From G963556115 sp963675945 (GTDB lineage Bacteria; Planctomycetota; SZUA-567): a stretch of 64,000 nt of DNA. Under the pieces are notes generated by a model. It saw only the letters and a program-made list of their open reading frames with translations, did no database searches and was not told where the DNA came from. The translations under genes and the position numbers were made by a program. The stretch is from the NCBI GenBank assembly GCA_963675945.1, contig OY780932.1:1612001-1676000 (forward strand). Direction: 5' to 3'. Of this stretch, positions 9,644 to 19,000 are shown piece after piece (the stretch's first letter is position 1; the number at the start of each line of letters is the position of its first letter).

Positions 9644-9862
9644 ATGGAAAATACAACTGCGGTTAACCTACTGTTTGTTGAGTCAGGGCTTGAATGCTCG
9701 CATAAGGATTGTAACAAGCCTTGCCGGGTAATTGATACCAAGACCGGAGTGCGCTTCTGTGAAGAGCATGCCCCGGTACTCTGGCTTGAGCAGGCCTTTA
9801 GAAACGATAAGCGTATAGAGTATGAACGGAAGTCAATCCCCCGCGCTTGCGTACGTTTGTAA
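9644..9862 (+). CDS. small Cys-rich hypothetical protein (possible zinc-binding)
   Basis: 72 residues from ATG 9644, with AAGGATGGAGAG just before it; an in-frame GTG at 9614 would leave almost no leader after the predicted promoter. The only recognisable feature is a cluster CSHKDCNKPCRV...FCEEH, three Cys then Cys and His, spaced like a small zinc ribbon or knuckle. No signal peptide. It stands behind its own strong promoter, and the VOC gene follows 108 bp later. Family not recognised; metal binding is inferred from the Cys/His spacing alone. Confidence 0.6.
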   Translation: MENTTAVNLLFVESGLECSHKDCNKPCRVIDTKTGVRFCEEHAPVLWLEQAFRNDKRIEYERKSIPRACVRL

Positions 9863-9970
9863 ACGGTTTGGGCGTTAGGCGTTCACTGATTATTATTGAC
9901 CGTCAGTTACCGAGAGTAGCTCTTGGTAGCTGATTTTTATATAGGCTTGGTTGAGAGAAGGAAGAAGAGA

Positions 9971-10348
9971 ATGCAAAGAGTTGTCAGCGGGATGGATCAT
10001 CCGGCGCTAGTCTTCAAGGAGCTTGAGAAGTGTTGTAAGTGGTACTGCGAGGTATTGGAGTATGAGCTTGTGGCCGAGATTGAGCAGGGGGCAAAGCTGC
10101 TCCGGGGAGCCGACGGGGTCTATCTGGAAGCCATTCCGAGTAGGGAAGAGGAGAGACCGGTTCGTGCTTATTTTGCCGAAGGGATTAGCCATCTGGCGCT
10201 ACGGGTCGGGGATATGGAAGAGGCGGTAGAGGTGCTTACCCGGCGCGGAGTAGTATGGAGCGGTGAGATCATGGAGGCGGTAGGTGGTGGTTTTGTACGG
10301 AATTTTCATGATCCTGAGGGCAATGAACTTCAAATAGTCAGCAGATAG
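9971..10348 (+). CDS. VOC (glyoxalase/bleomycin-resistance) family protein
   Basis: 125-residue single VOC unit. The N-terminal half starts MDHPALVFKELEKCCKWYCEVL, the usual strand then helix of the fold, with a paired ISHLALRVGDMEEAVEVLTRRG and the closing FHDPEGNELQIVSR, where the Glu before LQ is a common metal ligand. The first possible ligand, His in MDHPAL, is also there. ATG 9971 is chosen over GTG 9923 because GGAAGAAGAG lies directly upstream and the resulting length fits the family. Substrate unknown: glyoxalase, dioxygenase and drug-binding roles all use this fold. Confidence 0.75.
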   Translation: MQRVVSGMDHPALVFKELEKCCKWYCEVLEYELVAEIEQGAKLLRGADGVYLEAIPSREEERPVRAYFAEGISHLALRVGDMEEAVEVLTRRGVVWSGEIMEAVGGGFVRNFHDPEGNELQIVSR

Positions 10349-10459
10349 GTTGGCGGAGACGGTTCTTTTCGGGGATGCGGCAGGAGAGATCGAGAGCTTG
10401 GGGTTTGGTGACGGAGTGTGAGCAATATTTGACGTCTGACTGGAGAAAGGAGAAGAGGG

Positions 10460-11137
10460 ATGGATAGGCAAGAGGTGCGGGATTGGGAACATTCGCAACA
10501 CTCGGATGACTGGTTGAAGAGTAGGCTGACTCTCTGCTGTAAACCTGTAGGAACGGACGGGATTGAACTCGCTCATGAAATGAACCTGGGGCATGGTGCC
10601 CTAGTCAGTTGGGGGCTGGATACTTATCTTGGTTCCGGCAGCGAGCGGTTACGCTTTCTTGATATCGGTTGTGGGGGCGGAGCGACACTCCGCGCTTTGC
10701 GGGAGCGCTATCCCGAGGGTGTGTTCTCCGGTATTGATTACTCTGCAGATATGGTTGCGCTGGCTCGGGATGAGCTTGGCGACGGGGTTGAGATTAGCCA
10801 TGGCAGTGTGGCGGAACTGCCCTATGCCGCAACTGCGTTTGATATGATTACCGCGGTTGAGACGGTATACTTCTGGCCGGATATTGTCGGTTCGTTTGCC
10901 GAGGTATACCGAGTGCTGGCTCCAGAGGGGAGATTTCAGATAATCAATGAAATGTATGATGATCCGCAGCACGCGGAATATACTGCGCGCAATCAACGTA
11001 TGGTGCGCCTCTCGGCCTTGCAGCTGTTTGCGCCTGAAACGTTGGAGAAAGCTCTGTTGGAGGCTGGTTTTAAGCAGGTTGAGTATGTGACGTTGCCGGA
11101 GAATAATTGGATAACCTATAGTGCCAGCAAGGGCTAG
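10460..11137 (+). CDS. class I SAM-dependent methyltransferase
   Basis: 225 residues, AGGAGAAGAGGG ribosome site. The fold motifs are FLDIGCGGGATLRAL (SAM loop), FSGIDYSADMVALAR (acidic ribose ligand), ISHGSVAELPYAATAFD and a post-motif region VYRVLAPEGRFQIINE. This is the Methyltransf_11 type, small-molecule rather than nucleic-acid. No signal peptide. The substrate cannot be inferred; it lies about 110 bp from the VOC gene on the same strand and converges with the export gene. Confidence 0.8.
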   Translation: MDRQEVRDWEHSQHSDDWLKSRLTLCCKPVGTDGIELAHEMNLGHGALVSWGLDTYLGSGSERLRFLDIGCGGGATLRALRERYPEGVFSGIDYSADMVALARDELGDGVEISHGSVAELPYAATAFDMITAVETVYFWPDIVGSFAEVYRVLAPEGRFQIINEMYDDPQHAEYTARNQRMVRLSALQLFAPETLEKALLEAGFKQVEYVTLPENNWITYSASKG

Positions 11138-11184
11138 GGTATGCTTTGTCCTTGAGATATTTTTCTGTAGCGAATTTTGAAGGA

Positions 11185-11219
11185 TCTGGCCTGCAGTGCC
11201 GTGCGGCGGCTGCAGGCCA
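11185..11219. terminator. hairpin between convergent genes
   Basis: Stem CTGGCCTGCAG (11185-11195) with CTGCAGGCCAG (11209-11219), plus an inner GCCG/CGGC pairing. It lies 48 bp after the methyltransferase stop and 29 bp from the stop of the minus-strand export gene, so it may serve both. T runs are short. Confidence 0.6.
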
Positions 11220-11247
11220 GTATTATCTTTATACCTTGTGCCAGCAA

Positions 11248-12555
11248 TTATTCTTGCATCCAGACGTCTGTAGGCCCGAAGTCTGAAGTCGGATTCCAGT
11301 CCTGCATATTGACCGCTTTGCTGGCAGAACTGGCCTGGACAATGGCCTGCAGCGGGGCGATGATCTCACCGATAATAGTAGTAGTCCAGCGGGAGGCAGA
11401 GTAGAGTCCGCGCTCCGGTACGTAGATAATATCCTTGTCCTCCAGAGCGATATCTGGTTGTTCCCCGTTGATAATCTTGTTGTAGCTGATGGTTATAAGC
11501 TTATCGGCATTCTTGCGGATAATTGCTATGTGGTTACGGTCAGCCCGGTATTTGTCCACACCCCCGGCGGAGGCGATGGCAGACATAAAGCTGGTATCGG
11601 TGGTATACTGGTATATCCGCGGTGAGGTGACTGCTCCGATGATGTAGACACTCTCGCTGATATCTGAGAGATAGGAACTGGGGAAGAAGAGGAAGTCATT
11701 GGCTTGGACATAGATATTGAACTTCATCTCCCGCTTGAGCAACAGACGTTCGAAATCTATCGGCAGGATCTTGCCTTCACGCATGATATAGGAGTTCTTG
11801 AGGTCTACAACATCATTGGTCTGGGAGTTGTTGTAGGAGAGCAGGTTGGCTCCTGGTATCTGGCTGAGAACACCGGCGATGGAGAGGCAGTCCAGAAGTT
11901 TGGTATTGTTCTGGATGACATGGCTGCCGGGAGACTTTATCGGTCCCATGATATAGATCTGGCTGCCGGAGAAGGTCTTGCCGTTGATATCTACCTTGGG
12001 TTGGTAATAATATTTTTCCAGTTCTTCTTCAATCTTGGTTTTGAGTTCCGGATAGGTAAGCCCTGCCGCTTCGACCTCTACGCCATAGAGGTAGCCGAGG
12101 GTGCCGTCGGGGCGGACATTGACCAGTTGTCTGCTATCGGGTTCGAATGGAATGCTTATCTCCAGCGTATCGCCACGGTTGATCCGGTATATCGGGTTAT
12201 ACGCCTGGCTTAGGCTTGCCAGTTCCTTGTCGAGTTCCGTCTCTGCCTGCGGGCTGGTAACCTTGTCTTTCCCTTCGAATACCTCTACTGCGGGATCGTT
12301 GGGTTCGCCTGGAATCTTATAGGTAGATTCCTGATCCGGGTTCTTGGCCGGAAGCTCATTGAACATCTCGGTACGCACCTTGTCGTCCGCGCTGATATCC
12401 TGGGTCTCGATGGTCGCGGCGGTAGTGCCGGAACCATTCTGCTGCAAAGAGGATTGATCCGTGCAGGAAGTCAGGAGAAAGAAACCTAGGAATATGAGTA
12501 TGACTAGGATAATATTAAGTTTAAGATGCTTTGTTATAAAGTGGAATATCGGCAT
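11248..12555 (-). CDS. polysaccharide export lipoprotein, Wza/EpsA family
   Basis: Outer-membrane auxiliary protein that forms the exit channel for capsule or exopolysaccharide. 435 residues with a lipoprotein signal (hydrophobic segment then LLTSC, Cys31). The Poly_export domain begins YRINRGDTLEISIPFEPDS and VRPDGTLGYLYGVEVEAAG; SLBB-like segments follow (GSQIYIMGPIKSPGSH; SVYIIGAVTSPRIYQY). A Pro/Glu-rich spacer of about 90 residues separates the lipid anchor from the domain. It forms the left edge of the exopolysaccharide locus but runs opposite to the other synthesis genes, convergent with the methyltransferase gene. Confidence 0.88.
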   Translation of the reverse strand: MPIFHFITKHLKLNIILVILIFLGFFLLTSCTDQSSLQQNGSGTTAATIETQDISADDKVRTEMFNELPAKNPDQESTYKIPGEPNDPAVEVFEGKDKVTSPQAETELDKELASLSQAYNPIYRINRGDTLEISIPFEPDSRQLVNVRPDGTLGYLYGVEVEAAGLTYPELKTKIEEELEKYYYQPKVDINGKTFSGSQIYIMGPIKSPGSHVIQNNTKLLDCLSIAGVLSQIPGANLLSYNNSQTNDVVDLKNSYIMREGKILPIDFERLLLKREMKFNIYVQANDFLFFPSSYLSDISESVYIIGAVTSPRIYQYTTDTSFMSAIASAGGVDKYRADRNHIAIIRKNADKLITISYNKIINGEQPDIALEDKDIIYVPERGLYSASRWTTTIIGEIIAPLQAIVQASSASKAVNMQDWNPTSDFGPTDVWMQE

Positions 12556-12668
12556 ATTGGGCTACGTCCTGCTAATTCTAACTGGAAATATAAGATTACT
12601 CTTCTGTCTATCGACTAGGGCGAGCCGGTAACTTTATTATATTTAAATGAAATTTAGCTGCGAGTTCG

Positions 12669-12705
12669 TAAAAAAGAGCGGCACAGCTCCAGGCTGCACC
12701 GCTCT
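12669..12705 (-). terminator. rho-independent terminator of the PEP-CTERM gene
   Basis: AGAGCGG (12675-12681) pairs with CCGCTCT (12699-12705), with an inner CAGC/GCTG pairing. Read on the minus strand it ends in six T, 31 bp after the PEP-CTERM gene stop. Confidence 0.8.
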
Positions 12706-12735
12706 GTAGAGAATAAATCTTATGTGGTAAGCGTA

Positions 12736-13851
12736 TTAACTCTTGGAACCGATTCCTTGAATAGCCCGGAAGAGAATAATGCCTATGCTGAGAAAAGCAA
12801 TAAAGATGATCTTCGGTTCAGGGGCTGAGGCAATATTCGAGATGATAAAGGAGTGGGTCTGACCGTTGATCGTACCCCAGCCGACGATCTGACCAAGATC
12901 GTTGATATCGCTGGCGACAGAGAGATTTGACCACTCGCTGCTGTCGGGGAGGAGGTCGTTTAGGTTGAGCATGCCGCCTTCTTCCGACCAGAGGAAGGCA
13001 TTGCCGTTGGAAGTGCCGACAATCAAGCCCTCTTCGTTTATTGCATAGGCCTCCGAAGTGGTGCCTACTCCGACATAACCCAGTTCGACAACCTCGCCGT
13101 TACGGTAGACATAGGCCTGGGATTCACCGGTATCGATTACTGTGCCGTCTGTCGCTACATCCCCGGTCTTGGTACCGACAACCTCGTTGGAGCGGTTGAT
13201 ATCGGTAGCGCTGCCTTGAATAGAGGAGATCAGTTCGGTAGAGTTATTATACATGTTCCAGATATAGGGGGTGCCGAGCTCGGTCTCGCCGATGACATTG
13301 CCGCTGGTGTTGATATCTGAAGCATATTTGATAGACATGTCTCCACCAACTTTTATCGGATTGTGTCCGCCCCAGATACTGTAGATATAGGTCTGGCTAG
13401 CATCGCCGTTTGAAGCCAGGATCTGGCCGTTATCATTGATATTGTAGGCCATGGTCATATGATTGAGTTTGCTCATGTTGCCGTTTGGATTCCAGGAATG
13501 CCAGAGTCCGGATTCGGTCTTATTGTTCTTGACTGCACCGCCGAGGATGGTACCACTGCTGTCGATAGCGGTGGCGTAGGTATCATGGCTGCCCTTCTTG
13601 AGGCCGAGCATGGTGCCGTTGCTGGGCCAGTACTCGGTCCAGAGAAAACCCTGTGTGTCGCCGTTGGTATCTACCGAGGTACCTACAACCATACCGGAAT
13701 TGTTAATAGAACTGGCGTAACTCGCTGTATCATTGCCGACCGTGCCGAGGTCGATAATATCGAAGGTGTAGCCGCGTGCCTGGGCTGAGGAACTGCAGAG
13801 CAGCAGCGTCGTGCAGATCAGGGTGAGCAGCGTTATTCTTATTCTGGACAT
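12736..13851 (-). CDS. PEP-CTERM-anchored HAF-repeat extracellular protein
   Basis: Exported protein of 371 residues. Residues 1-25 are a Sec signal peptide (LLTLICTTLLLCSSSAQA). The body is about seven HAF-type repeats of 30-50 residues (ASSINNSGMVVGTS, ATAIDSSGTILGG, AYNINDNGQILA, ASDINTSGNVIGET, AYAINEEGLIVGT, ASDINDLGQIVGW). The C-terminus is a PEP-CTERM sorting signal: APEP at 343-346, a hydrophobic helix, then FRAIQGIGSK in place of the usual Arg cluster. Family knowledge says exosortase cuts near the PEP motif and surface or matrix delivery follows; the exosortase gene lies 5.4 kb away. It has its own promoter and terminator. Function of the repeats is unknown, probably a beta-propeller-like surface protein. 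Confidence 0.85.
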   Translation of the reverse strand: MSRIRITLLTLICTTLLLCSSSAQARGYTFDIIDLGTVGNDTASYASSINNSGMVVGTSVDTNGDTQGFLWTEYWPSNGTMLGLKKGSHDTYATAIDSSGTILGGAVKNNKTESGLWHSWNPNGNMSKLNHMTMAYNINDNGQILASNGDASQTYIYSIWGGHNPIKVGGDMSIKYASDINTSGNVIGETELGTPYIWNMYNNSTELISSIQGSATDINRSNEVVGTKTGDVATDGTVIDTGESQAYVYRNGEVVELGYVGVGTTSEAYAINEEGLIVGTSNGNAFLWSEEGGMLNLNDLLPDSSEWSNLSVASDINDLGQIVGWGTINGQTHSFIISNIASAPEPKIIFIAFLSIGIILFRAIQGIGSKS

Positions 13852-13896
13852 AACTAACTCCTGTAATGTACTTTAGTTAGAACTTAACACAATTAT

Positions 13897-13925
13897 ATTA
13901 TATACTGTACTTTTACCACTGTCAA
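13897..13925 (-). promoter_or_regulatory. consensus sigma70 promoter of the PEP-CTERM gene
   Basis: On the minus strand TTGACA (13925-13920), 17-bp spacer, TATAAT (13902-13897), both hexamers perfect. The coding start is 46 bp downstream, with AGGAG eight bases before it. Confidence 0.85.
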
Positions 13926-14217
13926 TCTAAATATTATTTGTTAGCAGTCTATTAGGTGAGTATATAAAATAATTTGAGGAATTAGGATAATTCCCGTGTG
14001 GTTGAATAGGTCTAAAAACGTAAAAGTATACTTCGCGTTGAGGAATCTACCGATATGTATTCGATTTGCTGTAACGTTATGATGAGATAAGAGTAAAAAA
14101 ATATTTTTATATAAAAAATAATGTCTTTTGGATTGCTGTCGCCTATAAAATAATGTATAGTCAGACTCTATGCAATAGGATATTTGTCAGGTTGAAGGTA
14201 TTGGTATACGGGGTGTT

Positions 14218-15627
14218 ATGACTGATAAAGAATTTTACTTTACACGTAATACTAAATTGGCGGTAATTCTGCCGGTTCTTAATTTTGTGGCGATATTGCT
14301 GGTGCTTGTCTTCTGTGTATATGTCTATAATGATAAGTGGGGTGATCAGTATGCGCTCTCGGGTCTGATTGGGGCGTTTCTCCATATCTTCCTCGGAAAT
14401 TATTTTGGCCTATTCAATAAATTTCTCAAGCCGCCAGCTAAGCGTGCTCGTATTAAATTGATTACCTGCTGGGGGATAGCCTTTCTCCTTACCCTGCTGG
14501 TCACCTTTATTCTGAAGAATACAGCAGAGCATTCGCGAGTGATCCTGACCCTCTGGCTGGTGTTGACCGCTCTGGCTCTCTACCTGCTTGATTATCTCTG
14601 GCATTATCTGATCAAGAAACTCCAGATCTTTTCTCGTCGGGAGATAAAGATAGCAATTGCAGGTATGAATAATTCTGCTATCGAACTGGTCAAACAGATT
14701 CGTAGTGATGAATATGGCCAGGGAATTGTGATTACCGGGATATATGATGACCGGTCAAAGTACAGGCTTCCTGAGCCGCCGTTTGTCGAGCCTAAGCTTA
14801 AAGGTAATTTTGCGCGTATGTTGCAGGCGGCGCAGCACGGAGAGTTCGATATTCTCTTTATAACCATCTCCTTCAAAGCTGAAGAACGGGTACGCGAGAT
14901 ACTGAGTGGTTTGAGCAATACTACAGTCTCGGTCTATATTGTACCGGATTCATATGTCTTTGAACTGATCCAGGGAGAGCTCTCCTCATACGGTAAGATC
15001 CCGCTCTTGCAGGTATATGAGTCGCCGTTCTTCGGAATTAATACCTTTATCAAGCGGGCTGAGGATCTGGTGGTATCCTCAATTATACTCCTCCTTACTT
15101 CGCCCCTGCTGCTGTTGATTGCGTTGCTGGTAAAGCTGACCAGCAAGGGACCGGTTATCTTTGCCCAGAAGCGCTACGGTCTCAACGGCGAGATCGTCAA
15201 GGTTTGGAAATTTCGTTCCATGACTGTATGTGAGGACGGAGACAAGGTTCAGCAGGCGCAGGAGGGTGATGCTAGGATTACTCCGCTGGGCAGATTTTTG
15301 CGTAAGTCTTCGCTCGATGAATTGCCGCAGTTTTTCAATGTTATGCAGGGGAAGATGAGTGTGGTTGGGCCGCGCCCGCATGCGATCGCGCATAATGAAG
15401 AGTATAGAATGCTGATTCAGGGGTATATGATGCGGCATAAAGTCAAACCGGGTATTACCGGGTTGGCGCAGGTAAATGGTTATCGGGGTGAGACCAAGGA
15501 TCTGCAGATGATGGCCAAGAGGGTTGATTATGATGTTGAGTATATCCGCAATTGGGGCTTGATGCTTGATATTGAGATAATTATCAAGACTGTCTTTGTG
15601 GTTCTCAGCGGGAAGAACGCCCATTGA
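14218..15627 (+). CDS. polyprenyl-phosphate sugar-1-phosphate transferase (WcaJ/EpsE type)
   Basis: Initiating enzyme of exopolysaccharide synthesis: transfers a sugar-1-phosphate from a nucleotide sugar to undecaprenyl phosphate at the inner membrane. 469 residues: four hydrophobic segments in residues ~15-135, a nucleotide-binding-like CoA_binding_3 region (REIKIAIAGMNNSAIELVKQ), a fifth membrane hairpin (SIILLLTSPLLLLIALLVK) and the conserved bacterial sugar transferase core (GPVIFAQKRYG, VWKFRSM, LRKSSLDELPQFFNV, MSVVGPRPH, KPGITGLAQVNGYRG). It opens the plus-strand synthesis operon, followed by the mini-ORF and the TPR gene. Sugar specificity (glucose, galactose or other) cannot be told from sequence. 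Confidence 0.92.
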   Translation: MTDKEFYFTRNTKLAVILPVLNFVAILLVLVFCVYVYNDKWGDQYALSGLIGAFLHIFLGNYFGLFNKFLKPPAKRARIKLITCWGIAFLLTLLVTFILKNTAEHSRVILTLWLVLTALALYLLDYLWHYLIKKLQIFSRREIKIAIAGMNNSAIELVKQIRSDEYGQGIVITGIYDDRSKYRLPEPPFVEPKLKGNFARMLQAAQHGEFDILFITISFKAEERVREILSGLSNTTVSVYIVPDSYVFELIQGELSSYGKIPLLQVYESPFFGINTFIKRAEDLVVSSIILLLTSPLLLLIALLVKLTSKGPVIFAQKRYGLNGEIVKVWKFRSMTVCEDGDKVQQAQEGDARITPLGRFLRKSSLDELPQFFNVMQGKMSVVGPRPHAIAHNEEYRMLIQGYMMRHKVKPGITGLAQVNGYRGETKDLQMMAKRVDYDVEYIRNWGLMLDIEIIIKTVFVVLSGKNAH

Positions 15628-15654
15628 TTCGGACGAGAGTGCAGTGAGGTGATC

Positions 15655-15752
15655 TTGGGTTTGTTTGTGAGGATAGGATAATTATGCAGATACAGTTTGT
15701 TTTACGGTTGTTGGTTGCTCTAAGTCTTTTGGTGGTGGTGCTGATCGTCGCC
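15655..15752 (+). repeat. 5'-leader and signal-sequence duplication, copy 1
   Basis: This ~98-bp segment recurs at 15970-16067 (offset 315 bp) with about a dozen differences. Both copies carry the same ribosome site (GAGGATAGGATAATT) and an ATG at the same offset. Copy 1 opens the 30-codon mini-ORF. The 190 bases between the copies hold no gene; a CTTGGTT/AACCAAG hairpin lies at 15918-15951. Confidence 0.85.
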
Positions 15753-15776
15753 GGATGCGGTGGGGTGAGATTCTAA
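15684..15776 (+). CDS. 30-residue lipoprotein-like mini-ORF
   Basis: Complete frame ATG 15684 to TAA 15774-15776. It encodes a basic start (MQIQFVLR), a hydrophobic core and a lipobox ending VAGC with Cys25, then only GGVRF. If secreted and lipidated the mature product would be a six-residue lipopeptide. Its ribosome site and first 22 codons are duplicated at the start of the following TPR gene, whose own N-terminus has no lipobox. PrsT-family TPR proteins of PEP-CTERM loci are normally lipoproteins, so this could be the stranded original signal of that gene after a rearrangement, or a real tiny lipoprotein. Translation is unproven. Confidence 0.45.
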   Translation: MQIQFVLRLLVALSLLVVVLIVAGCGGVRF

Positions 15777-15969
15777 ACGGAATTGAGTGCGGCAATGGTT
15801 TCGGTCTGAATAGATCTGGAGCGATTTGACCTGGGGTTGATCCGGGGCGAGTTCGTGGTGTACGGCAAGATGCCGTAGAGATCAGGTATATGCGCTTGAG
15901 CTCTTCTGAAGTAATGCCTTGGTTTAGCGGCGGAATGCGCCTTGAACCAAGTTTGAGTTGTATGAGGTT

Positions 15970-16067
15970 TTGGGTCTGTTTGTGAGGATAGGATAATTAT
16001 GCAGAGACAGTTTATTCTACGGTTACTGGTTGCTCTAAGTCTTTTGGCGGTAGTGCTGATCATCGCT
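15970..16067 (+). repeat. 5'-leader and signal-sequence duplication, copy 2
   Basis: Second copy of the 15655-15752 segment. It supplies the ribosome site and N-terminal membrane anchor of the TPR gene at 15999. Here the codons after the hydrophobic core read IALFAYYHF rather than the VAGCGG of copy 1. Confidence 0.85.
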
Positions 16068-19000
16068 CTGTTTGCGTATTACCATTTTACCGGGCGCGGC
16101 GGAGCCGGGGCGTACGGAAGCAACCTGAGTAAAGACGAGCTGATGAAGGAGTACCTGGATTACACGAGCAAGGGGGATTTCTTCAAAGCTTTCAAAGCGA
16201 TAAATGCCGCGAGTCAGAAGGATCCTGAGAATATGTCTCTGTTGCAGAAGGCTGCCGAAGCGGCGATACTGGCGAGCAAGAAGAATGAAGCGAATAAGAT
16301 GTACAGTAAGATCTGGGAGAGTGGTGTACGCGATCCTAAGGTGTTGTTTGCGCTGGTGGCTACTTCAATTTTGCCCAAGTTTGAGCAGCGTAAATGGACT
16401 CTGGAGCTGATCGCGCAGATTAAGCAGCAGAGTCTGAGGCAGAAACTCTATGCGCTCTATTATTTCCAGCTGGAGGATTATGAAAAGGCAGAGGAGTACT
16501 TCGAGTGGCTGCTGGAGCATGATCCGCATCCGGCAATTTACGAGTATTTCGCCCGTAATTACCTCGGTCTGCGGCGACCTGTTGAAGCGATTGCCATACT
16601 GGAAGAGGCGAAGGAAAAAGGCTATCTCGGTGACGGCGGGGAGATAATTCTGGCTAATCTCTATGCCGTGCAGGGGAAGATTACTCAGGAAGAGGAACTC
16701 TTTAAATGGTATGAACAGAATTATCAGCTCTCGGATTATGTGATCCTTTCACATGCGATAATCCTCTTTGCTAATAACCAGCCGGAGGCGGCTGAGAAGT
16801 ACTTTAAGCAGATCGAACATCCGGCACGCCTTAGCCGAACTGAGGTGGTGGCTCCAGAGGAGATTATCGCCAAACTCCAGAATGATCCTGAACTTAAAAC
16901 TCTCTTTGATCGGCTGAGTCCTCGAACTTGTGAAGCAGTAACTACCGATAAGAACGATATATTTGAAATTTCACTCTTTAGCGAATATCTGGCGCAGGAC
17001 TTCAACCGGATTGCGGCAGAAGATTCCAAGAATAGTGAGGAGTTTGCCGTGGAGTTGCAGCGTCTGCACAAACTCTTTGCTGCGGAAATCGGCCAGCTTG
17101 GTGAGAATAATCTGGCGCATCAGGCGCGTTTGTTCCTGGCTATGATTTATTATGCCAAACAGGATACAAGCGGTATTGAGGATCTGTTGGTGCTGGCTTC
17201 GGGGAATAACCGGTTCTATGAGGGGGAGAGGAGCTTTTTCAATTATTATTTGGAGCGTCTGGAGAATAAGCCACAGGCACAGACGTATTTGAGTCAAGCG
17301 CAGGAGGTGTTAGGGAAGAATGTGGTTGTGCTTTTGGCGCTGGCAAATGAACAGAGCTTTCTCGGAGATTATCCAGCCGCGATAAAATACTACTCGCTGG
17401 CGGCCAAGGAGAACAGGATTATCGGTAGTGGCAGCTATCTGCTGGAGAATCTGGCACAGGCTTTGGCCGATGATCAGAAGTATCTGGCCTGCTTTGAACT
17501 TATACGACGGATGCATAATAAGCGGCAGATCTCCAAGCGTACTCTTATGTTGCTGCGGGATGTGGCGTATCCGGCAGGTTTTCCTGAGGTGAGCGACGGA
17601 GCGCAGCGGGTACTGGAGAAGAAGTACGGCATGACCGGGGATATTGTACTGGGCAGAGCCGAACTTCGACTTCGCGAGGGCGACGCGCAGGCAGCACTTG
17701 AGGTGTTTGAGCGGCTGTTGGCGCAAGGAATAGAACCGACTTATGAAGCGCGGATCAATAGTGTAATGGCCGAAGCTATGCTCCAGCTCAGGCAATTTGA
17801 CGGGGTGCTGGATATTGTTGATGAGAAGGGGATTGATGCGACATATAAAGCGCGCGCTTTATATGGGTTGGGAAAGCATGAAGAGGCGTTGGAGATCTTT
17901 GAAGTGGCTGATACTAATCCGGCTGAGAAGGGGCAGTGGCGGGTAGAATATGGACTGCTCCTTGCTCTCAAAGGCCAAGAAGAAGAGGCGGCCATGCAGT
18001 TCGATAAGGCGATTGCGGAGAACCCGGAATTGGTTCGTGCTTATGTCGAACTCGCGTCCCTCCTTCTCAAGCATCAGCAATATCTGCCGGCTAGAGAGTA
18101 TGCCACCAAAGCTTTGGAGATTGTCCCTGGGTTGATCCGCCCCAAGCTTATTATCGCCAATGTCGATATAGTAGGCGGTAATAACGCGGCGGCAGAGATT
18201 ATGCTCGGTATGGTCTTGGAAAAGTATCCGAATAATCTGGATGCCTTGTTTCTGTTGAGCCGAAGTCTGCAGAATCAGGGTGAGCAGGAGGAGGCGCTGC
18301 AGACGATCGACCGTTGTCTTCAGCTCAAACCGATGTATCCATTGTTTTTACAGCAGAAGATAGATATTCTTACAGGAATGAACCGGCTGCAAGAAGCGGT
18401 GAAGACGGCGGGACTTGGGATCGAGACCGGTGTCGATACCGCACTATTCGAGCATGCGCAGATAATGCTGCTGTTAGAGGATGGTAAACTGGAGCAGGCG
18501 GCAAGTGCTTTGCAGGCCGCTACTGCGATTGCGCAGAGTGATAAAATGATACTGGAGTCACAGCTATTGCAGGCGCGGGGGGAGTATAAAAAGGCGATAA
18601 ACTTGCTTAAACCCTTTGCCACCTCGGCCAAGATAGAATATCGCGTGCTGGAGCTAATACTCCTTGATCCGCAGCTTACTCCGGATGCTGCCGCGTATGT
18701 ACGGGACAATATCGGGAAATTCAAACTCTCACCGCAGGCTCTGCTCGTACTCGGTATGCAGGCTGAAGCAGAGCAGAAAAATGAATTGGCGGTCTTGATC
18801 TATAAGCAGGGACTACAGGAGTTGCCGGCTGAAGAGCATCTGCTGAATAACTATATCTGGGTAGCTTTGAAGTTAGAGAAGGTCGATAAAGCAGAGCTAC
18901 TGGCACAGGCGCAAAAGGCAGTCTCGGCTTATCCGGATAATCCGCTGATTCTAGATACTGCGACTACGGCCTTCAACCGGTTTAAGGAGTATGATAAGAG

